Shown here one piece after another: positions 14,478 to 20,675 of a DNA stretch of 22,964 nucleotides. The notes beneath the pieces are model-generated. The model had not been told where the DNA came from. It did not search any database and worked only from the letters and a program-made list of their open reading frames with translations. Every line of letters starts with the position of its first letter. Positions within the stretch are counted from its first letter, which is position 1. Source of the DNA: an uncultured Prevotellaceae bacterium. GTDB taxonomy: Bacteria > Bacteroidota > Bacteroidia > Bacteroidales > Bacteroidaceae. The stretch lies in the NCBI GenBank assembly GCA_900315105.1, contig OMXX01000075.1, positions 1 to 22,964 of the forward strand. The letters are read 5' to 3'. The position numbers and the translations under genes are program-made.

Positions 14478-15172
14478 TAAGACAACATATAGTATTTCTG
14501 ACTGGTGCTGGCGTTAGTGCTGAAAGCGGATTGAGTACTTTCCGTGGTAAGGATGGTATGTGGACTAACGAGGAGTGGGTTTACCTAGCCAGTACAGATG
14601 CGCTTTATAATGAGACACAGAAGTGCCTTGATTTCTATAACTGGAGGCGGAAAAAACTGGCCGAGGTGGAGCCAAACGATGCTCACCGCATGATAGCAGA
14701 GCTGGAGAAAGAGCATGAGGTGACGGTTATCACGCAGAATGTGGATAACTTGCATGAACGGGCTGGCTCGACGCGGGTCATCCATCTGCATGGGGAACTG
14801 AGCAAGGTCTGCTCGATGGATAATCGCACGACATGTGTGAAGGAATATCCGCTGACAACACCCATCAAAATTGGGGATAAGGCAGAGGATGGTTCGCAAT
14901 TGCGGCCCTATATCGTGATGTTTGGCGAGTATGTTGACAGTATGAATGTTGCAATTGACATCGTGAGTAAGGCTGACATCTTCGTGGTCATCGGTACCTC
15001 GCTGAAGGTCTATCCGGCAGCAGGATTCATCAACTATGCACACCATGAAGTGCCTAAGTTCGTGATTGACCCGGGAGAGATGGAGCAATGCACGCATTTG
15101 GGCTTCATTCACTTCAAATCCACAGCCACAGAGGGCATGAAGATGTTGCTGGAAGCATTCAAGGAATTATAA
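14474..15172 (+). CDS. Sir2-family NAD-dependent protein deacylase (sirtuin)
   Basis: This 232-residue sirtuin has the expected motifs: GAGVSAESGLSTFRG near the start for NAD binding, TQNVDNLHERAG (about 87-98), HLHGEL with catalytic H106, and VIGTSLKVYPAAGF for the Rossmann end. It should remove acyl groups from lysines, using NAD and releasing nicotinamide and O-acyl-ADP-ribose. The zinc-ribbon segment between the catalytic His and SQLRPYIVMFGE has only two cysteines (in KVCSMD and TTCVKE), not the usual four. It therefore belongs with the zinc-poor sirtuins that I recall from other Bacteroidetes. ATGA overlap with the upstream gene and a 10-base gap to the Nudix gene place it mid-operon. 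Confidence 0.93.
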   Translation: MIRQHIVFLTGAGVSAESGLSTFRGKDGMWTNEEWVYLASTDALYNETQKCLDFYNWRRKKLAEVEPNDAHRMIAELEKEHEVTVITQNVDNLHERAGSTRVIHLHGELSKVCSMDNRTTCVKEYPLTTPIKIGDKAEDGSQLRPYIVMFGEYVDSMNVAIDIVSKADIFVVIGTSLKVYPAAGFINYAHHEVPKFVIDPGEMEQCTHLGFIHFKSTATEGMKMLLEAFKEL

Positions 15173-15182
15173 TTTATCGATT

Positions 15183-15617
15183 ATGGCATATACATACAAA
15201 TATCCAAGACCGGCTGTTACGGCTGACTGCATCGTAATTACTAGGGAGGCAGAGCCAAAGGTGCTACTTATACAGCGGGGAGATGAACCTTTCAAAGGAG
15301 CTTGGGCATTCCCTGGTGGCTTCCTAAATATGGATGAAACTTCAGAGCAGTGTGCTATCAGGGAACTAGAGGAAGAAACGGAACTTCGAGTGTCGGTTAT
15401 TCATCAGATTGGCGCGTACTCCAAGGTTGATCGTGACCCAAGAGGACGGACAATCACCGTGGCATATCTCGCCATAGTAGATTCACCGAAGGAAGTCAAA
15501 GGTCAGGACGATGCTGCAAAAGCAGAGTGGTTTCCAATTAATGATCTTCCCCAACTTGCCTTCGATCACTATGATATCATGCAAGATGCTATTACCACTT
15601 ATATACATTTCATGTAG
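15183..15617 (+). CDS. Nudix hydrolase, ADP-ribose pyrophosphatase type
   Basis: This 144-residue Nudix enzyme has the Nudix box from G46 to L68, with E52, R60-E61 and E64-E65 as the metal ligands. The box glycine before the last hydrophobic residue is replaced by Glu67. The downstream segment YSKVDRDPRGRTITVAYLA is the hallmark of the archaeal-type ADP-ribose pyrophosphatases (YSxPxRDPRGHTVSVVY). The predicted reaction is ADP-ribose to AMP and ribose 5-phosphate. It is last in the operon with the sirtuin and ADP-ribosylglycohydrolase, consistent with disposal of the ADP-ribose they produce. Other Nudix substrates, such as an NrtR-like ligand role, are less likely because there is no C-terminal winged helix. 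Confidence 0.88.
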   Translation: MAYTYKYPRPAVTADCIVITREAEPKVLLIQRGDEPFKGAWAFPGGFLNMDETSEQCAIRELEEETELRVSVIHQIGAYSKVDRDPRGRTITVAYLAIVDSPKEVKGQDDAAKAEWFPINDLPQLAFDHYDIMQDAITTYIHFM

Positions 15618-15620
15618 TAG

Positions 15621-15673
15621 AAAAAAGAAGCCCTTTAGAATCCGGTTAAGAAAACTAGGCCATAAAGGGCTTC
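15621..15673 (-). terminator. Rho-independent terminator of the VWA gene
   Basis: GAAGCCCTTTA (15627-15637) pairs perfectly with TAAAGGGCTTC (15663-15673). On the minus strand the stem is followed by six T (complement of 15626-15621). It therefore ends the minus-strand VWA transcript 17 bases after its stop codon and may also slow read-through from the convergent Nudix operon. The loop is long at 25 bases. Confidence 0.75.
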
Positions 15674-15690
15674 AGGAAAAGATCTGAAAA

Positions 15691-16335
15691 TTAGTTTTCC
15701 TCTTCATCAAAGAACTTACCCATTGGCATTGGGGCAGCTCCAGCCACACAACAGTTGTAGCGTTCACGGCTTCTGCGCTCACGGGCAAACATAGCCTTAG
15801 TGCCTTCCGCATCCTGAGTAAATTCCATGTGTTCCTCGATGGCAAAGGAATGGGCCATCTCTTCGACATCAAGGTTGTCGGTGCCTATTAGTGTGAAGGT
15901 CCAGTTCTGCTTCTTTAGCTTCTCAATGAGGGTACGAACCATTTTCAGCGTCCATTCTTCAGAACAGTTCTCATAGCCATCGGTAATGATGGTGACTAAT
16001 ACGTGGTCACCTTCCTCCACCTGGGCATTGACCTTTGAAACGCCTTTGCCGATAGCATCATAAAGCGGAGTTGCAGCACAAGGGCTGTAAGCTTTCCACT
16101 TCAAATCCTTAGTTTTGTCTGCAAGGGTGTGGTCATAGTGTAACTTGGTGTGATCGCTGTCAAAGGTGATCAGCGTGACATACTGCACCTGATTGGGATA
16201 CTTCTCCTGCATCATTCGCACTGTCTGCAGGGTTTCGTTCATGCCAGTGAAGGCTTGTTTGCGGATGCACTCCATGGAACCACTCTCATCAACAATAATC
16301 AAATTGTGAACTTTCGTTGGAATTAAATCTGTCAT
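15691..16335 (-). CDS. Cytoplasmic von Willebrand factor A domain protein
   Basis: This 214-residue protein is almost entirely a VWA domain with an intact metal-ion-dependent adhesion site: D16-x-S18-x-S20 in IIVDESGSM, T89 in CAATPLYDAI and D119 in IITDGYEN. There is no signal peptide or membrane segment, so it is probably intracellular and used for metal-dependent protein contacts, as in TerY-like or MoxR-associated VWA proteins. The C-terminus is charged (ARERRSRERY, then an acidic end). It converges on the ADP-ribose operon and diverges from the sigma/macro-like gene across 125 bases. It could belong functionally to either; no MoxR-type ATPase is in the window. Confidence 0.88.
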   Translation of the reverse strand: MTDLIPTKVHNLIIVDESGSMECIRKQAFTGMNETLQTVRMMQEKYPNQVQYVTLITFDSDHTKLHYDHTLADKTKDLKWKAYSPCAATPLYDAIGKGVSKVNAQVEEGDHVLVTIITDGYENCSEEWTLKMVRTLIEKLKKQNWTFTLIGTDNLDVEEMAHSFAIEEHMEFTQDAEGTKAMFARERRSRERYNCCVAGAAPMPMGKFFDEEEN

Positions 16336-16435
16336 AATCGTAACGTTTTAATAGGTGAATACTTCTTTTTCGACATGTCTTTATTACTTTAAAGAAGTTT
16401 TTCGGGAAAAATTAAGTGGTATCACATTTTTTTTG

Positions 16436-16443
16436 TAAATTCG
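16436..16443 (+). promoter_or_regulatory. Weak -7 element TAAATTCG for the sigma fusion gene
   Basis: TAAATTCG at 16436-16443 differs by one base from TAnnTTTG and lies 17 bases before the ATG at 16461. No TTTG -33 box is seen at the normal distance, so the gene may be poorly expressed or use another sigma factor. The T-run just upstream, at about 16427-16434, may be part of the signal. Confidence 0.3.
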
Positions 16444-16460
16444 CACCATAAAACTGTTAT

Positions 16461-17531
16461 ATGACCTATAGACAACTATCTGACAAGGATATTATAAAAG
16501 GCTTCCGCCAAGGCGACGCTGACATTATCCGTACCTATTTCTACGGGTATTGCGAAATAGGCTATTACATTTTCGACCAGCGATATCTGCTCCATGAGAA
16601 AGAAAACCTGGACTTTCTTTCACTTGCCCATCAGTATGCTATCTACCTGATGGAGCATGATTGGAAACCTCTGGAGGATCATTCTCCCAACGTTTCCTTG
16701 AAGTCCTGGCTTATCAACGGGTTCCGTTTTGTAGTCCTCGATGCATTAAAATGGTATCGCAAGGAATATGGTAGCATCACCTTTGAGGACTATCTCCAGT
16801 CTTTCGATGTTTCAAGCGACCTACGTCTGCAGTTCAACCACATGGTACAGGATATCTGCGACCATATTTCTATGGGCAGGCAGGAACGAGTGATCATAGA
16901 TATGATTCTCCTGCAGGGCTTCAAATCTAAGGATGTTGCCGCTCAGATGGGAATGACTCCTGCAGCAATTTCTCAGAAATATAAGAAAATCAAGGAAGAA
17001 ATCATCGTGCCATATTTCCGTCAAAACTTTGATATGGAACTTGATATGCCAGAGATTATGCCAGAGTTAGGAATGGGTGGCCAGGCTATGATGGAAGAGG
17101 CTGCAGTATGTGCAATACAGCCGATTGACTTCATTGAAAAAAGAACAAGCAAAAGTATGGAACAGAAAAGAACAACTCCGGAACGTATCACTTCGCTCCA
17201 GCCAAACGAGATCTTTGTTTTCGGTTCGAACCTTCGCGGAATGCATGGTGGAGGCGCTGCCTATGTTGCATACCGCAACTTTGGCGCCATTATGGGCAAA
17301 GGTGTCGGCCTACAGGGACAGAGCTATGCAATCCCAACCATGCAAGGTGGCGTAGAGACCATCCGTCCTTATGTGGACGAGTTCATTGAGTTTGCCAAGC
17401 AGCACCAGGACTTGACATTCTTAGTTACACGTATCGGCTGTGGCATCGCAGGCTTTACCGACGAGGAAATATCACCCCTCTTCGAAAAGGCTCACAACGT
17501 AGGAAACATTGTTTTACCATTTGGATGGTAA
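16461..17531 (+). CDS. ECF-sigma-like protein fused to an A1S_2505-type macro-like domain
   Basis: This 356-residue protein has two parts. Residues 1 to about 195 resemble an ECF sigma factor: LSDKDIIKGFRQGDADII at the start (region 2 style), SWLINGFRFVVLDALKWYRKEYG near 80-102, and a region 4-like helix-turn-helix RQERVIIDMILLQGFKSKDVAAQMG ending in AISQKYKKIKEEI. A linker of about 50 residues follows. The C-terminal part, about 248-356, has NEIFVFGSNLRGMHGGGAA, GVGLQGQSYAIPT and LVTRIGCGIAGFTDEEI, which match the A1S_2505-type phage-protein family. That family resembles macro domains in layout and may bind ADP-ribose-like ligands; the ligand is inference. A promoter-binding domain fused to a possible metabolite-binding domain beside NAD genes suggests a sensor. 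The region 2 match is weaker than region 4, so it could be an HTH regulator rather than a true sigma factor. Confidence 0.78.
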   Translation: MTYRQLSDKDIIKGFRQGDADIIRTYFYGYCEIGYYIFDQRYLLHEKENLDFLSLAHQYAIYLMEHDWKPLEDHSPNVSLKSWLINGFRFVVLDALKWYRKEYGSITFEDYLQSFDVSSDLRLQFNHMVQDICDHISMGRQERVIIDMILLQGFKSKDVAAQMGMTPAAISQKYKKIKEEIIVPYFRQNFDMELDMPEIMPELGMGGQAMMEEAAVCAIQPIDFIEKRTSKSMEQKRTTPERITSLQPNEIFVFGSNLRGMHGGGAAYVAYRNFGAIMGKGVGLQGQSYAIPTMQGGVETIRPYVDEFIEFAKQHQDLTFLVTRIGCGIAGFTDEEISPLFEKAHNVGNIVLPFGW

Positions 17532-17564
17532 GCTTTCTCAGTTATGATCATGTAGGGAAATGAT

Positions 17565-17672
17565 GGAAATAAAAATGGGACTCCGCTGAGTCCCACAAGT
17601 GATTTTTAAGATTTACAAACACCGTCATAATGACGGAGCGGCATTTTTGTAAACTTAACTTTTTACCAAATG
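17565..17672 (-). ncRNA. Candidate small RNA 1 with its own promoter and terminator
   Basis: A full minus-strand promoter (TTTG at 17709-17706, 20 bases, TACCTTTG at 17685-17678) predicts a start near 17672. The transcript would contain a large hairpin: arms 17606-17619 and 17646-17658 with one bulge, and inner stem CCGTCA/TGACGG at 17622-17636. It would end at a perfect GGGACTC/GAGTCCC stem (17577-17594) followed on the minus strand by ATTTTTATTT. The length is about 105 bases. It contains only a 12-codon ORF, so a small RNA or a leader-peptide RNA are the options. The RNA family is not recognised. Confidence 0.45.
17577..17594 (-). terminator. Terminator of candidate small RNA 1
   Basis: GGGACTC (17577-17583) and GAGTCCC (17588-17594) form a perfect 7-base stem with a 4-base loop. 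On the minus strand a T-rich tail follows. On the plus strand the following bases ACAAGTGATTTTT are less ideal, but the stem may also stop transcription from the sigma fusion gene. Confidence 0.6.
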
Positions 17673-17677
17673 AGTTG

Positions 17678-17709
17678 CAAAGGTAATGGTTATTTTTGAA
17701 ACCACCAAA
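17678..17709 (-). promoter_or_regulatory. Promoter of candidate small RNA 1
   Basis: TTTG (17709-17706) and TACCTTTG (17685-17678) on the minus strand are spaced by exactly 20 bases. No protein gene follows, which is why a small RNA is proposed. Confidence 0.65.
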
Positions 17710-17744
17710 GTTTTGGGGACTTTTTTTAGCTGAGTATATTGCAG

Positions 17745-17843
17745 CAAAGGGGCTCGCTGTCTCAGCGAACCCCGTATGCTACATTACTAATTAAATAACT
17801 AAAAACCAAATTTATGCAAAAATGAACAAATAACGTATGAACT
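17745..17843 (-). ncRNA. Candidate small RNA 2, tandem to small RNA 1
   Basis: A second minus-strand promoter (CTTG at 17880-17877, 20 bases, TACCTTTG at 17856-17849) predicts a start near 17843. The transcript has an A/T-rich body and reaches a stable stem (17749-17759 with 17763-17773, one mismatch, 3-base loop) with a short T stretch after it on the minus strand. It is about 100 bases and has no ORF of note. The arrangement repeats that of candidate 1. Confidence 0.4.
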
Positions 17844-17848
17844 TGCTG

Positions 17849-17880
17849 CAAAGGTACGGGAATTTTGGGCTGATTCCAAG
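17849..17880 (-). promoter_or_regulatory. Promoter of candidate small RNA 2
   Basis: CTTG-N20-TACCTTTG on the minus strand. The -7 element is perfect and the -33 box has one mismatch. From here to the end of the orphan gene at 18036 I see nothing else. Confidence 0.55.
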
Positions 17881-18035
17881 AAATTAGCTAGATTCTTGTC
17901 GGAGTTGTTGCGACAAGGTAGAGAATTTGCGACAGAGTAGGGGTGCTGGGCCGTCATCACGACGTGTCGAATAACAAAAACCATAATATTTCTAATAATT
18001 TACGCTATTTTATTTGGAGAATTGAAATTAATCTC

Positions 18036-18539
18036 TTATCTCGGGCGCTTTATCTCGTCAATACTTCTGAGGAGTTTTTTTATGTCTATGGGTGTCAAGG
18101 CATGATCATAATAGGTATAGCCATTCTTTACACCAATAGCCAGTTTTACGGTATAGTCAACCCCAGCCATCTTCAAGCCGACGACATAATATCTGAAGGT
18201 ATCGTATTCGTTGATGTTCTTCTCGTTTTCTTCCTCTGCAATATAGATGGATCTTCTGATCAGTTCTGGGATGAGTGCGAGTGATTTCAGGTGAGCAATG
18301 TTTTCTGCATCATGGCGAGTCACCTTCTCTGCTCCTTTGCGTGTGATTCTTATAATGTTGCCTGTATCTATATTCAGGTAATTGCCGCGACATTTATCCC
18401 TCAGATACTTCTCTGCAGATTTGTTGTTCAGTTCATACAGGCCATCATACTCCATTCCTGTGGATATGACAGGCTGACTTTCTACGAGTTTTTTTACTCG
18501 CATAGCAAGGGATTCCGTTTCTTCAAGATGTTGCGTCAT
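18036..18539 (-). CDS. Orphan 167-residue protein, possibly phage-type barnase/EndoU-like
   Basis: The N-terminal 100 residues are charged and helical with no recognised domain. The C-terminal part has RYYVVGLKMAGVDYTVKLAIGVKNGYTYYDHALTPID split over about residues 116-155, a strand-rich segment ending in YYDHALT. It reminds me of the phage barnase-EndoU-RelE-like (PBECR or LPD) domains found in large phage polyproteins, but the match is from memory and weak. The gene has a perfect upstream promoter, so it is expressed as a single-gene unit. If the nuclease guess is right, no obvious immunity gene is adjacent. No signal peptide is seen. Confidence 0.55.
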   Translation of the reverse strand: MTQHLEETESLAMRVKKLVESQPVISTGMEYDGLYELNNKSAEKYLRDKCRGNYLNIDTGNIIRITRKGAEKVTRHDAENIAHLKSLALIPELIRRSIYIAEEENEKNINEYDTFRYYVVGLKMAGVDYTVKLAIGVKNGYTYYDHALTPIDIKKLLRSIDEIKRPR

Positions 18540-18577
18540 ATGTATTGTCTAATATTAGACTTAATTGATAACGACTG

Positions 18578-18609
18578 CAAAGGTAGGGCTTTTATGTTAA
18601 TCAACCAAA
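18578..18609 (-). promoter_or_regulatory. Promoter TTTG-N20-TACCTTTG of the 167-residue gene
   Basis: On the minus strand TTTG (18609-18606) and TACCTTTG (18585-18578) are spaced by 20 bases, a full match. Transcription should start near 18572, about 33 bases before the ATG. Confidence 0.75.
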
Positions 18610-18654
18610 TATTTACTGATATTTTAACGAAATGATTAAATTTTTGTTTTTCTT

Positions 18655-18686
18655 GTTGCTTTTTTGAACGAAAAACATTAATTTTG
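18655..18686 (+). promoter_or_regulatory. Promoter GTTG-N20-TAATTTTG of the structured leader
   Basis: GTTG at 18655-18658 and TAATTTTG at 18679-18686 are 20 bases apart. Transcription would begin near 18692, immediately before a series of stem-loops and about 400 bases before the 354-residue gene. Confidence 0.55.
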
Positions 18687-18691
18687 TAGCC

Positions 18692-18966
18692 GATATCGAA
18701 AGGTATCAATGACATTGAGTTAACAGTCATTCTTTTCCCGGAAAGCGAAACACCAAATTACGTAATATCACAGGAAGGATTCGACTGCCAAGGCTCATGT
18801 CCCCATACATCGTGGGACATGGGCAATGGTAGTATCCATTGGTGGTATAGGCATTGGTGTGCCTGCTTTCCGTGTTTCTGCCTTGCCCACCCCGCGTATG
18901 GGTGGAAGTGATCTTATCTCTGAGCAATGAAAAGCTCAATTGTTAAATACTAAAATTAATAATATT
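18692..18966 (+). ncRNA. Candidate structured leader RNA of the right-hand gene block
   Basis: Downstream of the promoter the RNA can form a GATATC-GAAA-GGTATC hairpin with a GNRA tetraloop (about 18692-18707), then AATGAC/GTCATT (about 18709-18731). A larger domain follows, closed by CGGAAAGC (18740-18747) with GCTTTCCG (18864-18871) and extended by ACACCAA/TTGGTGT. Inside it CATGTCCC pairs with GGGACATG. Further hairpins CCACCC/GGGTGG and TGAGC/GCTCA follow. The long ORF on the opposite strand (18727-18939) appears to be a by-product of this symmetry. It could be a riboregulator, a stable small RNA, or a remnant of a mobile repeat. I do not recognise the family. Confidence 0.4.
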
Positions 18967-19107
18967 ATGACACTAACAATTAAGAATGGGTCATGTTTGG
19001 CCCGACTTCAGGAAACCTGCGCTTTAATCGGCCTGTGTTTCCGCAATTTCGGTGAGTTCTTAACCCTTAAATCTGAGAAAGGAGGCTGGGCTTTATGGCT
19101 AAACTAA
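18967..19107 (+). CDS. Possible 46-residue leader ORF overlapping the 354-residue gene
   Basis: An ATG-started ORF of 46 residues ends 13 bases inside the next gene, in another frame. It contains three cysteines in its first half and a basic, Trp-containing end. The overlap with the start of the next gene would allow translational coupling, and the strong Shine-Dalgarno of that gene lies within this ORF. It may be a true small protein, a leader peptide, or chance. No homologue is known to me. Confidence 0.3.
   Translation: MTLTIKNGSCLARLQETCALIGLCFRNFGEFLTLKSEKGGWALWLN
19081..19085 (+). promoter_or_regulatory. Strong Shine-Dalgarno GGAGG for the 354-residue gene
   Basis: AAAGGAGG ends at 19085, nine bases before the ATG at 19095. 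Such a strong site is unusual for Bacteroidetes genes in this window and supports 19095 as the true start. Confidence 0.7.
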
Positions 19108-20159
19108 GTCAACTCCTGACTATGACTACCCTGGATCCTTTTGTGACAGATTGTTTTAGAAGTTGTGTTGAAACAACGGTGGATCATGTTCTCGCCAAGC
19201 TCAACAGACTGTTGGTTAGCAAGACAAAACTGAGTTGCAGAAATGTGCTTACTGCTAATTTTGAGACCATGACAAAGCCTGATCACTGGCTGAATAGCCG
19301 TCTCTTCCAAGCGCTTCCTGTAAATGAAAGTATGGTGCTGAGAGAGAAGTTTGAGGAGATGGTGGAATTGCTGAAAGCACTGATGCTGAAGATCAAGAAT
19401 GTGGATCCTGACTTTGCTGGCAGATTCTTTGAGATACTGAAAAACAGATGTGACAGGCAGAGCGTTACGGATTATGTACTATGGAAAGCAGATCTGCCTG
19501 AATTGACAATCGACTTACTTTCAGAATACCAGGCTGAGATCACAGCCAATATGCTGATCATGGGTGCCTTGAAATACGACAGGCCGCCATCGGAAGGCGA
19601 GATGCAGAAAGTGGACCTTGAGAAACTCCAGAAGAAACTGATTCATAAGAAAGACCTTCCTGCGTGGTTCAAGGGAGAGTGCGCCAAACTGCGCAGATAT
19701 ACCCATTGGGAGGGCGAACTTTTCTTCATCGACAACCATCGGCTGAGAAAATATATGTTCCTGAATTTTTGGAGAATGTCGCATGCACAGCATATCGAAT
19801 TGTATAAGTATCAGGTTCAGATGAATCAGATTCATGAGGATATGAAGCGACTGATGGCGCCTGAACAGATTGTAGAGCAGCGTACGGGTCTGAACTCTGA
19901 GGTGGCCATGATCTACTGGCAGCGGCTGATGGATCTTGGATTTGTGGATGAGAACCGCAAACTGAAGCCTGAAACCTCTCGCCAACAGGCGATGTATATT
20001 GTTGAGCCTTTTTCAGGGGTGTTGGGCTTGAAAAACAAATGGAAGGATTTTGAAGACTTCTGGGGTATCAAGAACCTTGCACAAGAGAAGTGGACTTTCC
20101 AACAGACTGGCATGATGCCTGCCAGATATCAAGAGATAGACAGTATTTTTGCAGATTGA
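19095..20159 (+). CDS. Orphan 354-residue Bacteroidales protein
   Basis: I do not recognise a named family. The protein is soluble and mostly helical, with no signal peptide. A central segment (about 125-255) is rich in charged and aromatic residues, and the last 90 residues contain WQRLMDLGFVDENRKLKPE. That phrase resembles GLMALGWIDQNTN in the 190-residue protein encoded at 20676, so the two may share a domain. It starts from a strong Shine-Dalgarno behind a long structured leader and ends at a clear terminator. It opens a plus-strand block of orphans that leads into a primase-like gene, so a role in a replication- or element-associated locus is possible but unproven. Confidence 0.65.
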   Translation: MAKLSQLLTMTTLDPFVTDCFRSCVETTVDHVLAKLNRLLVSKTKLSCRNVLTANFETMTKPDHWLNSRLFQALPVNESMVLREKFEEMVELLKALMLKIKNVDPDFAGRFFEILKNRCDRQSVTDYVLWKADLPELTIDLLSEYQAEITANMLIMGALKYDRPPSEGEMQKVDLEKLQKKLIHKKDLPAWFKGECAKLRRYTHWEGELFFIDNHRLRKYMFLNFWRMSHAQHIELYKYQVQMNQIHEDMKRLMAPEQIVEQRTGLNSEVAMIYWQRLMDLGFVDENRKLKPETSRQQAMYIVEPFSGVLGLKNKWKDFEDFWGIKNLAQEKWTFQQTGMMPARYQEIDSIFAD

Positions 20160-20210
20160 TGTAACCTGCTGATAATCAGTATTTATAATCCCTATTATAG
20201 CCCCTATTAT

Positions 20211-20233
20211 AGCCCCTATATAGGGGCTTTTTT
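20211..20233 (+). terminator. Rho-independent terminator after the 354-residue gene
   Basis: AGCCCCTATATAGGGGCT (20211-20228) is a perfect palindrome that runs directly into a run of T ending at 20233. Two extra copies of a CCCTATTATAG unit precede it (about 20190-20211) and look like partial duplications of the left arm. This ends the 354-residue transcript. Confidence 0.85.
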
Positions 20234-20247
20234 GTTTTCCCCCTTTG

Positions 20248-20255
20248 TACCTTTG
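20248..20255 (+). promoter_or_regulatory. -7 element TACCTTTG for the 95-residue gene
   Basis: A perfect TAnnTTTG element followed by GC sits 43 bases before the ATG at 20299 and just after the terminator. No TTTG -33 box is seen at the normal 20-base distance. Confidence 0.5.
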
Positions 20256-20298
20256 CAGTGCTTTTAGCAAAGTATAAACCCTTTAATTATTTTAGATT

Positions 20299-20586
20299 AT
20301 GGTAAAGAGAAATGTTAGAAAGGCTGGCAAGGCTGGCAAAGTGAATGGAAGAGTGCGTCGCGAGTCTGAGGATTTACTCCTCATGGGAAGTGCGCTCAGT
20401 GAGCAGATGTTGCATCTGTTGTCTCAGGTAGCAACCACGCCTAAAGGTATAGGGGCGGCTACCACTGCGCTGGCCATGGCTTGGGCCACGCTGAAGGATG
20501 TGGCCACGTGCGAGTGCGTAGAGGTTGAGAGCTTGTTTGACAGAGAGGTGGCATTCTTCGAGGGAGTGCTGGTGGATAGTGAATAA
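20299..20586 (+). CDS. Orphan 95-residue protein
   Basis: I do not recognise this protein. The first 20 residues are very basic (many Lys and Arg), as in nucleic-acid-binding tails. The rest is Ala/Leu-rich and helical, with a segment GIGAATTALAMAWATL that might be a weakly hydrophobic helix, and an acidic end. No signal peptide or recognisable domain is present. It lies between a terminator with a promoter element and the 190-residue orphan, and an 11-base direct repeat (GATAGTGAATA at 20575-20585 and 20589-20599) spans its stop codon. Confidence 0.55.
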   Translation: MVKRNVRKAGKAGKVNGRVRRESEDLLLMGSALSEQMLHLLSQVATTPKGIGAATTALAMAWATLKDVATCECVEVESLFDREVAFFEGVLVDSE

Positions 20587-20612
20587 TTGATAGTGAATAG
20601 TTAGATCCGAGG

Positions 20613-20663
20613 TTTGTGAGGTCTCTAGAGGAAAGTTGCAACGCCTAACACACATCTCACAAA
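20613..20663 (+). promoter_or_regulatory. Hairpin just upstream of the 190-residue gene
   Basis: TTTGTGAG (20613-20620) pairs exactly with CTCACAAA (20656-20663), ending 12 bases before the ATG at 20676. It could control access to that start or stabilise the downstream message. No T-run follows, so it is not a standard terminator. Confidence 0.4.
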
Positions 20664-20675
20664 GACTTGGAAATC

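Noticed and set aside
17707..17727. Plus-strand terminator AAAGT/ACTTT followed by T
   Set aside because: The stem is only five A/T-rich pairs and overlaps the -33 box of the minus-strand promoter. A chance match is likely.
18760..18800. Possible tmRNA, because GGATTCGACT resembles the conserved GGATTCGAC near the tmRNA 5' end
   Set aside because: No matching 3' T-arm (GGTTCGAATCC), no tag-peptide reading frame and no acceptor stem were found. The match is one short word.
18727..18939. Minus-strand ORF of 70 residues
   Set aside because: It lies inside a strongly self-complementary region with a plus-strand promoter, has no promoter of its own, and looks like a by-product of the RNA structure.
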